Assembly: GCA_944323505.1 (NCBI GenBank)
Contig: CALUST010000010.1
Span: 62,001 to 126,000 of the forward strand
Source of the DNA: an uncultured Bacteroidales bacterium
Lineage (GTDB): Bacteria > Bacteroidota > Bacteroidia > Bacteroidales > UBA932
Length of the DNA stretch: 64,000 nt
Direction of reading: 5' to 3'
In this document: one piece after another, positions 9,495 through 18,546 of the stretch
How positions within the stretch are numbered: the stretch's first letter is position 1
How the letters are laid out: every line of letters begins with the position of its first letter
Program-made: the position numbers and the translations under genes
The notes under the pieces: generated by a model
Databases searched by the model: none
Told to the model about the DNA's origin: nothing
The model's input: the letters and a program-made list of their open reading frames with translations, nothing else

Positions 9495-10481
9495 TTATTG
9501 TCTGCCTTCTTCCGGAGCGTGGCGTCCTTCTTTCTGCTGTCTTTCCGCCGCCTTGTCGAATGCTTTGACAATCTTGCTCACAAGGGGATGCCTTACGATG
9601 TCGTTGCTGCTGAAAAATATCGCGCCTACGCCCTTTATCTTTTCTGTCAGTTCTATCCCTCTCATCAGCCCCGAGTCCTCCTTGTGCGGCAGGTCTATCT
9701 GGGTGACGTCCCCGGTCACTATGAATTTCGCATCCCGTCCCATACGGGTAAGGAACATCTTCAGCTGTCCGAGATTGGTGTTCTGAGCCTCGTCAAGAAT
9801 GACACATGCCCTGTCAAGGGTGCGACCCCTCATATATGCCAGCGGGGCTATCTGGATGGTGCCGTCAGCAATGAATTCCTGTAGTTTCCTGGCGGGGATC
9901 ATGTCCCCCAGTGCATCATAGAGCGGCTGAAGATACGGGTCCAGCTTGTCTTTCAGGTCTCCCGGGAGGAAGCCAAGCCTTTCCCCTGCCTCTACGGCAG
10001 GTCTGGTGAGTATGATTCTCCTTACCTCACGGTTCTTGAGGGCGCGGACAGCCAGGGCGATTGCCACATAGGTCTTGCCAGTCCCGGCAGGTCCCACCGC
10101 GAAGACAAGATCATTGTCGAAATATGCCTTCACCATTTCCTGCTGGGTCTTGTTCCTTGCCTTTATCGGTTTTCCGTCATTCCCGTGGACGATGGTCGAG
10201 TCCCCGCTGAGCCTGAACCTTTCAGGGCTTGATTCCCCGTCGAATATGTCCTCCACGTCGTAAGGCGTCAGGTTCATCTTGTGGAGACGCCGTTCTATCA
10301 GCATATTGAGTTTCTCCTCGAATTCGGAGACCTCGGCATCCTTCCCTTCAAGCAGGATTTCCGTGCCTCTTGCAGCCACTTTCAACTGTGGGAAATAACT
10401 GCACAATGCCTCCAGTATCTTGTTTCCGGCCCCGTAGATTTCAAGCGGGTCGATTGCTTCAAGTCGTATTGTCTTTTTCAT
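9495..10481 (-). CDS. phoH: PhoH-family ATPase
   Basis: A 328-residue cytoplasmic P-loop protein. It has an N-terminal KH-like region (residues 1-90), then a PhoH ATPase core with Walker A G-P-A-G-T-G-K-T near residue 135 and Walker B V-I-L-D-E-A-Q-N near residue 230. The family is linked to RNA metabolism and ribosome maturation together with YbeY, but its exact reaction is not settled. The gene starts 19 bases after the stop of the capA-like gene, so the two are likely co-transcribed. The length is normal for the PhoH/PhoL type. Confidence 0.93.
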   Translation of the reverse strand: MKKTIRLEAIDPLEIYGAGNKILEALCSYFPQLKVAARGTEILLEGKDAEVSEFEEKLNMLIERRLHKMNLTPYDVEDIFDGESSPERFRLSGDSTIVHGNDGKPIKARNKTQQEMVKAYFDNDLVFAVGPAGTGKTYVAIALAVRALKNREVRRIILTRPAVEAGERLGFLPGDLKDKLDPYLQPLYDALGDMIPARKLQEFIADGTIQIAPLAYMRGRTLDRACVILDEAQNTNLGQLKMFLTRMGRDAKFIVTGDVTQIDLPHKEDSGLMRGIELTEKIKGVGAIFFSSNDIVRHPLVSKIVKAFDKAAERQQKEGRHAPEEGRQ

Positions 10482-10500
10482 TCCTGTCTCTGTGTCAATG

Positions 10501-11709
10501 TCATTCCATGTCTTCTATCCCAGTCTCTCTTCTGACCCGAAAATATGTCTTTTTCATTTTCAGCCATTCGTATGAGGATTGCCAGGCATCCTGCCTGCCG
10601 ATATAGTCTCTGACGAACACCGTCTTGTGGCTGTCTGTCAGCCTGCCTGGCAGGGAGCACCATGTGAACCGGTATTCCGGTCTGAGAATCTCCGTGGCCC
10701 CGTCAGGATGTATCGCCACTCTGACGGTCAGCATCAGCCCCAGCTGGGTGTCCGGGGCACTCATGTTGGAGATGATGTTCCCGAGCGAATATATCACCGG
10801 AACTTTTCTGCCTCCTGCAGTCACAATCGTGTCGCAGTCCTGTACGACATGCGGATGTGAGCCGATGATGATGTCCGCGCCGTTCTCTGCAAGCCACTCG
10901 GCCGTCTCCTCCTGGCTTTTGGAGTGTCTCAGAGTGTATTCGTTCCCCCAGTGTGGAAGTGCGATGATCAGGTCCGCCTTTCCGGCCTTCGCCTGCCCCA
11001 TGGCATGCTCCATATCAGAGATGCTCGTCATGTATGCCTTGTATCTCTTCCCTGCCGGGACATTGGTCCCGTAAGTGAAATTCAATATCGCTATCTTTAT
11101 GCCTCTGGCCCTCACATACAGGATGCCGGTGGAGCCGGGGCATTCCGTGTCATGGCTTCCGGCAGTCTTTATCCCGTGGCTCTTTTCCATCTCCCTGTAT
11201 TTCCTAAGGGTCCTTCCGAACCCTTTCTGCCCTTTGTCACATATATGGTTGTTCGCCGTCAGGAACACGTCCACCCCGCATTCAGCCATGTATCTCGCAT
11301 AGGAGTCGGGTGCGGAGAACGACGGGTAGCCGGTGAAAGGCGGTCCTCCGAGAGTGAACTCCATGTTGGCGACGGTCACGTCTGCAGCCATTATGCTGTC
11401 GCGGATGTCTTCAAGATACGGGCTGAAGTCGTATGCCTCATGATCCGAAGCAGGAGCCGAGCCTCCTTTCCTCAGGTATCTTTCATGCGAGTTCTCCATC
11501 TGTCTCGTATGTAGCATCACGTCCCCTATGAACACGAGTACAGCCGTGTCCGCAGTCTGCAATGGCCGGGGAGGATTCCTCTTCCATTCCTCCATAAACC
11601 TTTGCTCCGGCTGTCCGTGGCGGGACGGCGGGACTTCCCTCAATTGCCCTGATGCCTGCATGACCGCCATGGCCATGAAAAAGAGCACGCAAATGATGCG
11701 CGGTGTCAT
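10501..11709 (-). CDS. CapA-family metallophosphatase-fold lipid/polymer protein
   Basis: A CapA (PGA_cap, PF09587) protein of the calcineurin-like phosphoesterase fold. I choose the ATG at 11709 because it puts a signal peptide (residues 1-22) directly at the N-terminus; an in-frame ATG at 11739 would add ten residues. Metal-binding motifs are in order: F-I-G-D-V-M-L, a V-A-N-M-E-F segment, T-A-N-N-H, L-P-H-W-G, and G-S-H-P-H-V. CapA is a component of poly-gamma-glutamate capsule systems, but most Bacteroidota members are not next to capBC genes, and none is here, so the role is unknown. It is upstream of phoH on the same strand. Confidence 0.85.
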   Translation of the reverse strand: MTPRIICVLFFMAMAVMQASGQLREVPPSRHGQPEQRFMEEWKRNPPRPLQTADTAVLVFIGDVMLHTRQMENSHERYLRKGGSAPASDHEAYDFSPYLEDIRDSIMAADVTVANMEFTLGGPPFTGYPSFSAPDSYARYMAECGVDVFLTANNHICDKGQKGFGRTLRKYREMEKSHGIKTAGSHDTECPGSTGILYVRARGIKIAILNFTYGTNVPAGKRYKAYMTSISDMEHAMGQAKAGKADLIIALPHWGNEYTLRHSKSQEETAEWLAENGADIIIGSHPHVVQDCDTIVTAGGRKVPVIYSLGNIISNMSAPDTQLGLMLTVRVAIHPDGATEILRPEYRFTWCSLPGRLTDSHKTVFVRDYIGRQDAWQSSYEWLKMKKTYFRVRRETGIEDME

Positions 11710-11783
11710 GGTTGGAATATTTCCGGTCATCTTCTGCATCTGGTACCCTTTATTGCAAGTGCGGCAGGACAGATTTATCTTTG

Positions 11784-11791
11784 CAAATTTA
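11784..11791 (-). promoter_or_regulatory. -7 box for the capA-like gene and phoH
   Basis: The minus strand reads TAAATTTG, an exact TAnnTTTG match 75 bases before the chosen capA start. No clear -33 TTTG is seen at the standard distance. The same 40-base stretch carries the plus-strand promoter of the SPOR gene, so the two are divergent. Confidence 0.45.
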
Positions 11792-11801
11792 TAATTTTTA
11801 T

Positions 11802-11832
11802 TTTGTAGCGGATTATTAATTGGTTAAATTTG
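11802..11832 (+). promoter_or_regulatory. Bacteroidota-type promoter for the SPOR-to-leuS gene group
   Basis: TTTG at 11802-11805, a 19-base spacer, and TAAATTTG at 11825-11832. Both elements and the spacing fit the primary sigma factor consensus of this phylum. It lies 25 bases before the chosen start of the SPOR lipoprotein gene. Confidence 0.75.
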
Positions 11833-11857
11833 CGAGGATACGCAAATGAATGGGATT

Positions 11858-12373
11858 ATGAAAAAGACAGTCTTGACAGTCCTGTTGTCTGCCACCCTGC
11901 TGTTTTCCGGATGCGATATGTTCAGGAAACTGGCGGGACGTCCTGGTGCCGAGGAGCTTGACAAGATGCGGATGGAGATGATGAGGGCAAAGGAGGCCGA
12001 ACATCAGGCCAGGATCGACTCATTGAGGATGGTAGAGAAGATGCTGTCCGATTCCGTGGCAGTACTTGACTCATTGAGGCAGATGAATGGCACTATCCTC
12101 AATCCGTCAGAGATGGGAGGGCTGTTCACGACAAGGCTGGAAGCCAGATACTATATCATCGTAGGCTCGTTCAGGAACCGTTCAAATGCCGAGTCTCTCC
12201 TGAACGGCGTGGCGGAGAAAGGGTATGCCCCTGTGCTGGTGAATTTCCGGAACGGGTTCAATGCGGTGGCAGTGGAGCCGTCTGACAACCTTCAGCAGGT
12301 ATTCTCATCTCTCAAGAAAGTCAAGGCCGAGAGTTTCTGTCCCCCTGATGTGTGGATTCTTATAAATGAATGA
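11858..12373 (+). CDS. SPOR-domain lipoprotein
   Basis: I choose the ATG at 11858 because it places a lipoprotein signal (K-K, hydrophobic core, lipobox L-F-S-G-C) at the N-terminus; an upstream ATG at 11846 adds four residues. The 171-residue product has a helical, charged segment (about residues 35-75, probably coiled coil) and a C-terminal SPOR domain beginning Y-Y-I-I-V-G-S-F. SPOR domains bind peptidoglycan stripped of stem peptides, so the protein likely sits at the septum or cell wall, anchored in a membrane by lipid. Its stop overlaps the next start by four bases (ATGA), so it is coupled to the M28-like/TonB protein. Confidence 0.88.
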   Translation: MKKTVLTVLLSATLLFSGCDMFRKLAGRPGAEELDKMRMEMMRAKEAEHQARIDSLRMVEKMLSDSVAVLDSLRQMNGTILNPSEMGGLFTTRLEARYYIIVGSFRNRSNAESLLNGVAEKGYAPVLVNFRNGFNAVAVEPSDNLQQVFSSLKKVKAESFCPPDVWILINE

Positions 12374-13758
12374 TTATGGCCCGTGTGCATTTTATATTCC
12401 TTGCCGTCATCCTTCTGCTTCTGCCGCAGACATCCTTTTCCCAATATCGTGGCGGCGGATATTCTGAATTGTATGACAGTGAGACTGTCACGGCATTCAA
12501 GGAACATGTCTCCCATCTTGCCTCCGCTTCGATGGAGGGCCGTAAGGCAGGTTCCGAGGGAGAGAAGGAGGCTGCGTCGTATGTCTATGACAAACTGAAG
12601 GAGTACGGCGTGGAGATGCTCTGCCTTCCCGGCGGAGATGAATTCGGCATCTCGCGTGACGGGAGCGACACTCTCGTCTCCAGGAACGTGACAGGTTTCG
12701 TGCAGGGATATGACAAGGATCTGAGGTCCAGGTATATTGTCGTAGGTGCAAGGCTGGACAATCTCGGGACCAACACCATGACCGTGGACGGCAGGCAGGT
12801 GGAGCAGATATATTACGGGGCAAACGGCAATGCCTCCGGGCTGGCAATGATGATGGAGCTCGCGAAGAAAGTCGCCACCAACTCCATCCTTTTCAGGCGG
12901 TCTGTCATTTTCATAGCGTTCGGGGCTTCGTCAGAGACCTATGCCGGGGCATGGTATTTTCTGAACAGGGCATTTTCTGATGCCGGTTCCATCGATGCGA
13001 TGATAAATCTGGATATGCTCGGCACCGGAAGCCTGGGATTCTACGCGTATACCGCATCCAACCAGGACATGAATACAATCCTCGCCTCCATTTCGGACGA
13101 CCTGCAGCCTGTGCTTCCGGAGGTGGTGACAAATGAGATATATCCGTCCGACAACAGGGCTTTCTACGCTAAGGAGATAGCATCTGTGCACTTCACTACC
13201 GGCAGGTATCCGGAGCACAACACGCCTAAGGACACATGGACCATCCTTGATTTCGACATGATGGAGATGGAACTCGAATATATCTACAATTTTACAGAGG
13301 CATTGGCCAACACCGGGCTGCAACTGTCATTCCGGCCTTCGCAGGTGCCTGCGAGAGGCCCTGCTTATGATGACGTGGTCCCGTATTATGACTGTGACCA
13401 GAGACCTATGTTCCTGAACAGCACGGATCCGAGGCAGTTCCTTGAGAGATGGGTGTACCAGTATCTCAAATATCCTCAGAAGGCTGTGGAAGAGGGGATA
13501 CAGGGTCGGGTGATGGTTGATTTCATCATTGACAAGGAAGGGAATGTCACGGATGTCAAGGTGGTGCGCAGTGTTGACCCTCTGCTCGATGACGAGGCTG
13601 TCAGAGTCGTGAGCGCATCTCCGAAATGGAGACCGGGACGGGTCAACGGCGCGAAGGTCAGGACATCAATGACCATCCCGGTCGAATTCATCCTGGAGAA
13701 GAAGTCCGGCGGCAGCCGTTTCGGCATCAACGGACGGCCTTTGAGACGGAATAATTAG
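12370..13758 (+). CDS. Degenerate M28 peptidase fused to a TonB C-terminal domain
   Basis: A 462-residue exported protein: signal peptide (1-25), an M28 peptidase-like domain (about 40-315), a linker, and a TonB C-terminal domain (about 352-450, with Y-P-x-x-A, G-x-V and W-x-P-G-R marks). Comparing the M28 metal and catalytic pattern: the usual first His is Arg128 (G-A-R-L-D-N), the bridging Asp is Gly153 (G-A-N-G-N-A-S-G), and both adjacent Glu residues are Ser187-Ser188. Asp215 (N-L-D-M-L-G) and His283 are kept. Zinc binding and peptide hydrolysis are therefore unlikely. It may act as a scaffold or ligand-binding protein in the periplasm; TonB-like energy coupling is doubtful because the usual N-terminal anchor is a cleavable signal. 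It is coupled to the SPOR gene and followed by leuS. Confidence 0.85.
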   Translation: MIMARVHFIFLAVILLLLPQTSFSQYRGGGYSELYDSETVTAFKEHVSHLASASMEGRKAGSEGEKEAASYVYDKLKEYGVEMLCLPGGDEFGISRDGSDTLVSRNVTGFVQGYDKDLRSRYIVVGARLDNLGTNTMTVDGRQVEQIYYGANGNASGLAMMMELAKKVATNSILFRRSVIFIAFGASSETYAGAWYFLNRAFSDAGSIDAMINLDMLGTGSLGFYAYTASNQDMNTILASISDDLQPVLPEVVTNEIYPSDNRAFYAKEIASVHFTTGRYPEHNTPKDTWTILDFDMMEMELEYIYNFTEALANTGLQLSFRPSQVPARGPAYDDVVPYYDCDQRPMFLNSTDPRQFLERWVYQYLKYPQKAVEEGIQGRVMVDFIIDKEGNVTDVKVVRSVDPLLDDEAVRVVSASPKWRPGRVNGAKVRTSMTIPVEFILEKKSGGSRFGINGRPLRRNN

Positions 13759-13782
13759 ACAGAACGAATAATCATATCTGAA

Positions 13783-16548
13783 ATGGAATACAATTTCAAA
13801 GAGATTGAAAGAAAATGGCAGGCCTACTGGGCTGCCAACCATACATTCAAGGCAGAGGAAGACAGTTCCAGACCTAAATATTATGTCCTTGACATGTTCC
13901 CGTACCCGTCAGGTGCAGGACTTCATGTGGGACATCCGCTGGGATACATTGCGAGTGACATATACAGCAGGTACAAGAGATTGTGCGGATTCAATGTGCT
14001 TCATCCGATGGGATATGATGCATTCGGGCTTCCTGCTGAGCAGTACGCCATCCAGACGGGCCAGCACCCTGCGGTGACTACGTCCAGAAACATCGCGAGA
14101 TACAGGGAGCAGCTCGACAGGATAGGCTTCTCGTTTGACTGGTCAAGGGAGATCCGCACCTGCGATCCGTCATATTACAAATGGACACAGTGGGCATTCC
14201 TGAAGATGTTCGGCAACTATTATGACAATGCCGAGGGCAAGGCGTGTCCGATTGAGCGTCTGGAGAAGGCCTTTGCGGAGAGGGGTACTGAAGGGCTGGA
14301 TGCAGCCTGCAGCGAGGAACTGCATTTTACTGCAGATGAGTGGAATGCCATGACCGTGAAACAGAAATCCGATGTCCTGATGAACTATAGGATAGCATAT
14401 CAGGGAGAGACATCCGTCAACTGGTGTCCGGAGCTCGGGACTGTGCTTGCAAACGATGAGGTGAAGGAGGGATTCTCCGTGCGCGGAGGCTATCCTGTCG
14501 AGCAGAAGAAGATGACACAGTGGCAGTTGAGGGTATCCGCATACGCTGAGCGGCTGCTTGACGATCTCGAGGCCCTTGACTGGACTGATTCCCTGAAAGA
14601 TATGCAAAGGAACTGGATCGGACGCTCAGAGGGCGCGGAGATGGTCTTCAAGGCATATAACGGTGACAGGGAATACGACATGACCATTTTCACCACGAGG
14701 GCTGACACGGTATTCGGGGTGACATTCATGGTGCTTGCCCCTGAAAGCGAGTGGGTGGACAGGCTTGTCACACCTGAGCAGAAGAGTGCAGTGGAGGAGT
14801 ATCTCGCAGCGGCAAAGAAGAAGACCGAGAGGGAGAGACTTGCCGAGACCAGGAAGGTGACAGGCGTATTCTCCGGCTCTTATGCGGAGAACCCGCTTAC
14901 GGGGAAGAGGGTGCCGATATGGATTTCCGAATATGTGATAGCCGGATACGGCACCGGGGCGATAATGGCTGTCCCTGCCCATGACAGCAGGGACTATGCA
15001 TTCGCAAGGCATTTCAATCTTCCGATCGTCCCTCTCATCGAAGGATGTGATGTCAGCGAGTCCTCATTTGACGCCAAGGACGGCATCATGTGCAACTCCG
15101 GTTTCCTCGACGGGATGACCGTCAAGGAAGCGATACCGGCAGCAATAGACTATGTGGAGAAGCACGGGATAGGGCACAGGAAGGTCAATTACCGTCTTCG
15201 TGATGCCATATTCTCGCGCCAGAGATATTGGGGAGAGCCGTTCCCGATATATTTCAAGGACGGTGTGGCCACACCTATGCCGTTTGACAGGCTTCCTCTC
15301 GAACTTCCGGAAGTGGACAAGTATCTGCCGACAGAGACCGGGGAGCCACCACTCGGACGTGCGGAGCATTGGGATGTGGACGGATATCCGATAGAGAAGA
15401 GCACAATGCCGGGATTTGCCGGCAGCAGCGCATATTATCTGAGATATATGGATCCCCACAACGACAATGCCCTTGTCGGGAAGGAGGCAGATGAATACTG
15501 GAGAAATGTCGATCTCTATGTCGGCGGGACAGAGCATGCCACAGGTCATCTCATCTATTCAAGGTTCTGGAACAAGTTCCTGTATGACCTCGGGTATGTG
15601 TGCGAGAAAGAGCCGTTCCGGAAACTCGTCAACCAGGGCATGATACAGGGACGTTCCAACTTCGTCTACAGGATCATCAATACCAATACATTCGTGTCAT
15701 ACGGCCTGAAAGACAGATATGAGACCACAGAGATTCATGTCGATGTGAACATAGTCCATAACGACAGGCTTGATATGGATGCTTTCAGGAAATGGATGCC
15801 GGACTTCGCCGATGCGGAATTCATACTTGAAGACGGCGAATATATCTGCGGGTACGCCATCGAGAAGATGAGCAAGTCCATGTACAATGTAGTCAATCCT
15901 GATATGGTGTGCGACACTTACGGGGCCGATACCCTTCGGCTTTATGAGATGTTCCTCGGCCCTGTGGAACAGTCCAAGCCATGGGATACAAAGGGAATAG
16001 ACGGGGTGCACAGGTTCCTCAAGAGGGTCTGGAGACTCTTCTATGACAGGGACGGTTTTGTGGTGACAGATGCCGAGCCGTCATCTGACGAACTGAAAGT
16101 GCTTCATAAGCTGATACTGAAGGTGCGTACCGATATAGAGAACTTCTCATACAATACGGCAGTGAGCGCCTTCATGATAGCGGTGAATGACCTTTACGAG
16201 CACAAGTGCAGCAAGAGGGCTGTCCTTGAGCCTCTGCTCATCTTGCTTTCCCCGTTTGCCCCTCATATCGCGGAGGAACTGTGGGAGGCTCTCGGCCATA
16301 AGGAGAGCATTACCTATGCGTCATTCCCCGAGTATGTGGAGGCATATACTGTTGAGAACAACTGTACCTACGCTGTCTCGTTCAACGGCAAGACCAGATT
16401 CACGGTAGAACTCCCCAAGTCCATGCCGAACGATGAGGTGGACAGGCACGTGAGGGCATTGGAACAGACATCCAGATACCTTGCAGGCGGCAATATCGTC
16501 AAAGTCATCGTTGTCCCGGGCAAGATAGTCAACATAGTAGTAAAATGA
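13783..16548 (+). CDS. leuS: Leucyl-tRNA synthetase
   Basis: A 921-residue class Ia aminoacyl-tRNA synthetase that charges tRNA-Leu. The HIGH-type motif H-V-G-H is near residue 48, a CP1 editing domain fills about 230-420 (with a [12 protein letters not shown] editing motif), and the K-M-S-K-S loop is near residue 700. The C-terminal anticodon-binding and tail domains are present. The length is typical of Bacteroidota LeuS, which is longer than the E. coli enzyme. It starts 24 bases after the M28-like gene and is followed by two YitT genes after 7 bases, suggesting one transcript. Confidence 0.98.
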   Translation: MEYNFKEIERKWQAYWAANHTFKAEEDSSRPKYYVLDMFPYPSGAGLHVGHPLGYIASDIYSRYKRLCGFNVLHPMGYDAFGLPAEQYAIQTGQHPAVTTSRNIARYREQLDRIGFSFDWSREIRTCDPSYYKWTQWAFLKMFGNYYDNAEGKACPIERLEKAFAERGTEGLDAACSEELHFTADEWNAMTVKQKSDVLMNYRIAYQGETSVNWCPELGTVLANDEVKEGFSVRGGYPVEQKKMTQWQLRVSAYAERLLDDLEALDWTDSLKDMQRNWIGRSEGAEMVFKAYNGDREYDMTIFTTRADTVFGVTFMVLAPESEWVDRLVTPEQKSAVEEYLAAAKKKTERERLAETRKVTGVFSGSYAENPLTGKRVPIWISEYVIAGYGTGAIMAVPAHDSRDYAFARHFNLPIVPLIEGCDVSESSFDAKDGIMCNSGFLDGMTVKEAIPAAIDYVEKHGIGHRKVNYRLRDAIFSRQRYWGEPFPIYFKDGVATPMPFDRLPLELPEVDKYLPTETGEPPLGRAEHWDVDGYPIEKSTMPGFAGSSAYYLRYMDPHNDNALVGKEADEYWRNVDLYVGGTEHATGHLIYSRFWNKFLYDLGYVCEKEPFRKLVNQGMIQGRSNFVYRIINTNTFVSYGLKDRYETTEIHVDVNIVHNDRLDMDAFRKWMPDFADAEFILEDGEYICGYAIEKMSKSMYNVVNPDMVCDTYGADTLRLYEMFLGPVEQSKPWDTKGIDGVHRFLKRVWRLFYDRDGFVVTDAEPSSDELKVLHKLILKVRTDIENFSYNTAVSAFMIAVNDLYEHKCSKRAVLEPLLILLSPFAPHIAEELWEALGHKESITYASFPEYVEAYTVENNCTYAVSFNGKTRFTVELPKSMPNDEVDRHVRALEQTSRYLAGGNIVKVIVVPGKIVNIVVK

Positions 16549-16555
16549 TGCTGCC

Positions 16556-17476
16556 ATGAAAAATTTTCTTTCTGTATTCAGGGATTACCTGCTTCTCACC
16601 TTCGGTACGGTAGTCTATGTCCTGGCATGGACGTCGTTCATGATTCCGAACGGGATAGCGAGCGGAGGAGGTACCGGATTGTGTACAATCATCTATTTCG
16701 CCACAAACGGCGCCATACCGGTCTCCACTTCTTTCTTCGTCCTGAACGCCATCCTGCTCATCGTGGGATTCCTTGTGCTGGGGAAGGCATTCGGGTTCAA
16801 GACCATATATGTCATCATCCTGTCCACCGTCCTGTTTGACATATTCCCTAAATTTGACTGGACAGTCACTTTTGACGAGAAATTCCTTGTCGCGGTGGTC
16901 GGAGGTATCATGGAGGCAGTGGGCATCGGCCTCGTGCTGCTGAAGGGCGGAAGTACAGGAGGGACAGACATAGCAGCCATGATTGTCAACAAATACTGGC
17001 CTGTCTCCCCGGGCAAGGTCTACCTTTATTCGGATATCTTCATCATTGCATCGATTCTGTTCATCCCGGGCAAGACCTTCGAGGACATGATCTACGGCTA
17101 TGTTGTCATGATTACATTCTCGTTCATGGTCGACTTCGTCCTTCTCGGGCAGAAATCATCCGTACAGATACTGATATTCTCGTCCAAATACAATGAGATA
17201 GCTGACAAGATATCCTTGGAAATGAGCCGTGGCGTGACGGCTATCAAGTCAATCGGATGGTATTCAAAGGCTGACCGCAATGTGCTGCTCGTGATTGTAC
17301 GCCGCAATGAGCTTCATGATGTCGTGTCAATCATCAAAAGTGTGGACCACTCTGCGTTTGTCTCCGTCTCCTCTGCGAGCGGGGTGTACGGGGAAGGGTT
17401 TGACGAGATGAAGACTGGGCCGGCTCTCAAGAAAAAACTGAACCAGAAGCAGCCTGAACAGCCGTCAGATAAATGA
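16556..17476 (+). CDS. YitT-family membrane protein (first of two tandem copies)
   Basis: A 306-residue protein with an N-terminal YitT membrane domain (five or six helices, about residues 10-195; older name DUF161) and a C-terminal soluble DUF2179 domain (about 220-280). The G-G-S-T-G-G-T-D-I motif at the membrane domain centre is a family hallmark. The function of YitT proteins is not established. It lies 7 bases after leuS and 20 bases before a second YitT gene of similar layout but clearly diverged sequence, so the pair looks like an old duplication. A charged, Gln-rich tail ends the protein. Confidence 0.9.
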   Translation: MKNFLSVFRDYLLLTFGTVVYVLAWTSFMIPNGIASGGGTGLCTIIYFATNGAIPVSTSFFVLNAILLIVGFLVLGKAFGFKTIYVIILSTVLFDIFPKFDWTVTFDEKFLVAVVGGIMEAVGIGLVLLKGGSTGGTDIAAMIVNKYWPVSPGKVYLYSDIFIIASILFIPGKTFEDMIYGYVVMITFSFMVDFVLLGQKSSVQILIFSSKYNEIADKISLEMSRGVTAIKSIGWYSKADRNVLLVIVRRNELHDVVSIIKSVDHSAFVSVSSASGVYGEGFDEMKTGPALKKKLNQKQPEQPSDK

Positions 17477-17496
17477 ACATTGTAAATATCTAACCT

Positions 17497-18447
17497 ATGG
17501 CAGTTCTGAAAAATTCGGTGTGGACTGTTGCAAAGGAATACCTTTGCATATCTCTCGGTCTTGTGGCCTATGTGTTGGGCTGGGCTGTTTTCCTCATCCC
17601 GAATAATCTTGTCGGAGGTGGTGTCTCAGGTCTCAGTGCAATCATATATTATGCGACAGGGATACAGATGGGCTATTCCTATCTGGTCATAAATGTCATC
17701 CTGCTTCTTGTGGGGTTCAAGATTCTCGGGACCGGCTTCGGAGGGAAGACGATATTTGCAATAGTATTTGCATCAGTGATGCTCAATCTCCTTCCGCCTC
17801 TCATACCTGAGTACATATCCCAGGAACTGGCCGTGTCCAACGGCAAGATGCTTTGCACGATAATAGGCGGTGTCCTTTCCGGCGTCGGCATCGGCATCTC
17901 GATTTCAAACGGGGGAAGTACCGGAGGTACTGACATCATTGCGCTTATTGTCGGGAAATACCGTAACATCTCTCCCGGCAAACTGATACTTTCTATGGAT
18001 GTCGTGATAATACTCTCATCCATGCTCTTCCCCTCATATACTGCCGCAGGGGAACTTGTCCCGTTCCCTGAGAAACTTGCCACCGCTGTGTACGGCCTGA
18101 TTCTCATCACCGTATCCGGCTATGCCGTCGATCTGTATCTTTCAGGTTCAAAGCAGTCCGTCCAGGTGTTCATATTCTCCAAGAAGTATGCTGAGATAGC
18201 CGATGCAATAACCGGAGACATGAAGAGGGGTGTGACACTGATTCATGCCGAAGGCTGGTATACGAAGTCGGAGAGCCAGGTGATAATGGTCATGACACGC
18301 AAGACGGATCTCAACCTGCTGCTCAGGTATGTGAAAAGTATTGATTCTGACGCATTCCTGTCTGTCTCCAATGTGATGGGGGTGTTCGGCAAGGGATTCG
18401 ACACTATCAAAGTCAAGTCATCCAAGGTTTTCAAAAAAGAGAAATAA
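17497..18447 (+). CDS. YitT-family membrane protein (second tandem copy)
   Basis: A 316-residue paralogue of the preceding protein, with the same order: YitT membrane domain (about residues 12-215) containing G-G-S-T-G-G-T-D-I, then a DUF2179 domain (about 230-300) ending in a G-V-F-G-K-G-F-D segment that matches G-V-Y-G-E-G-F-D in its neighbour. The role of the family is unknown. The pair may form a heteromer, which is inference from adjacency. The transcript ends at the terminator at 18478-18510. Confidence 0.9.
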   Translation: MAVLKNSVWTVAKEYLCISLGLVAYVLGWAVFLIPNNLVGGGVSGLSAIIYYATGIQMGYSYLVINVILLLVGFKILGTGFGGKTIFAIVFASVMLNLLPPLIPEYISQELAVSNGKMLCTIIGGVLSGVGIGISISNGGSTGGTDIIALIVGKYRNISPGKLILSMDVVIILSSMLFPSYTAAGELVPFPEKLATAVYGLILITVSGYAVDLYLSGSKQSVQVFIFSKKYAEIADAITGDMKRGVTLIHAEGWYTKSESQVIMVMTRKTDLNLLLRYVKSIDSDAFLSVSNVMGVFGKGFDTIKVKSSKVFKKEK

Positions 18448-18477
18448 TCGATAAAAAGAGAAAAATGTGTATAAATG

Positions 18478-18510
18478 GCCTTTCCTTATGCAATGCGGGA
18501 AAGGCTTTTT
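18478..18510 (+). terminator. Intrinsic terminator after the yitT pair
   Basis: GCCTTTCC pairs with GGAAAGGC around a 12-base loop, followed directly by five T. It ends the leuS-yitT transcript just before the promoter box of the next gene. Confidence 0.8.
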
Positions 18511-18513
18511 CCT

Positions 18514-18521
18514 TATTTTTG
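18514..18521 (+). promoter_or_regulatory. -7 box for the membrane AraC regulator
   Basis: TATTTTTG matches TAnnTTTG and lies 25 bases before the gene start. It begins four bases after the preceding terminator; no -33 TTTG is seen at normal spacing. Confidence 0.5.
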
Positions 18522-18546
18522 CATCCGGAACTAATAACTGAAACTT

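Noticed and set aside
10501..11739. Capsule polymer synthesis locus
   Set aside because: CapA-like proteins suggest it, but no capB or capC gene is next to this one, and phoH is the only neighbour on the transcript.
13783..16548. Antibiotic-resistance or stress role for the gyrA and leuS genes
   Set aside because: Both carry normal catalytic motifs, and gyrA has the usual Ser and Asp at the quinolone positions.
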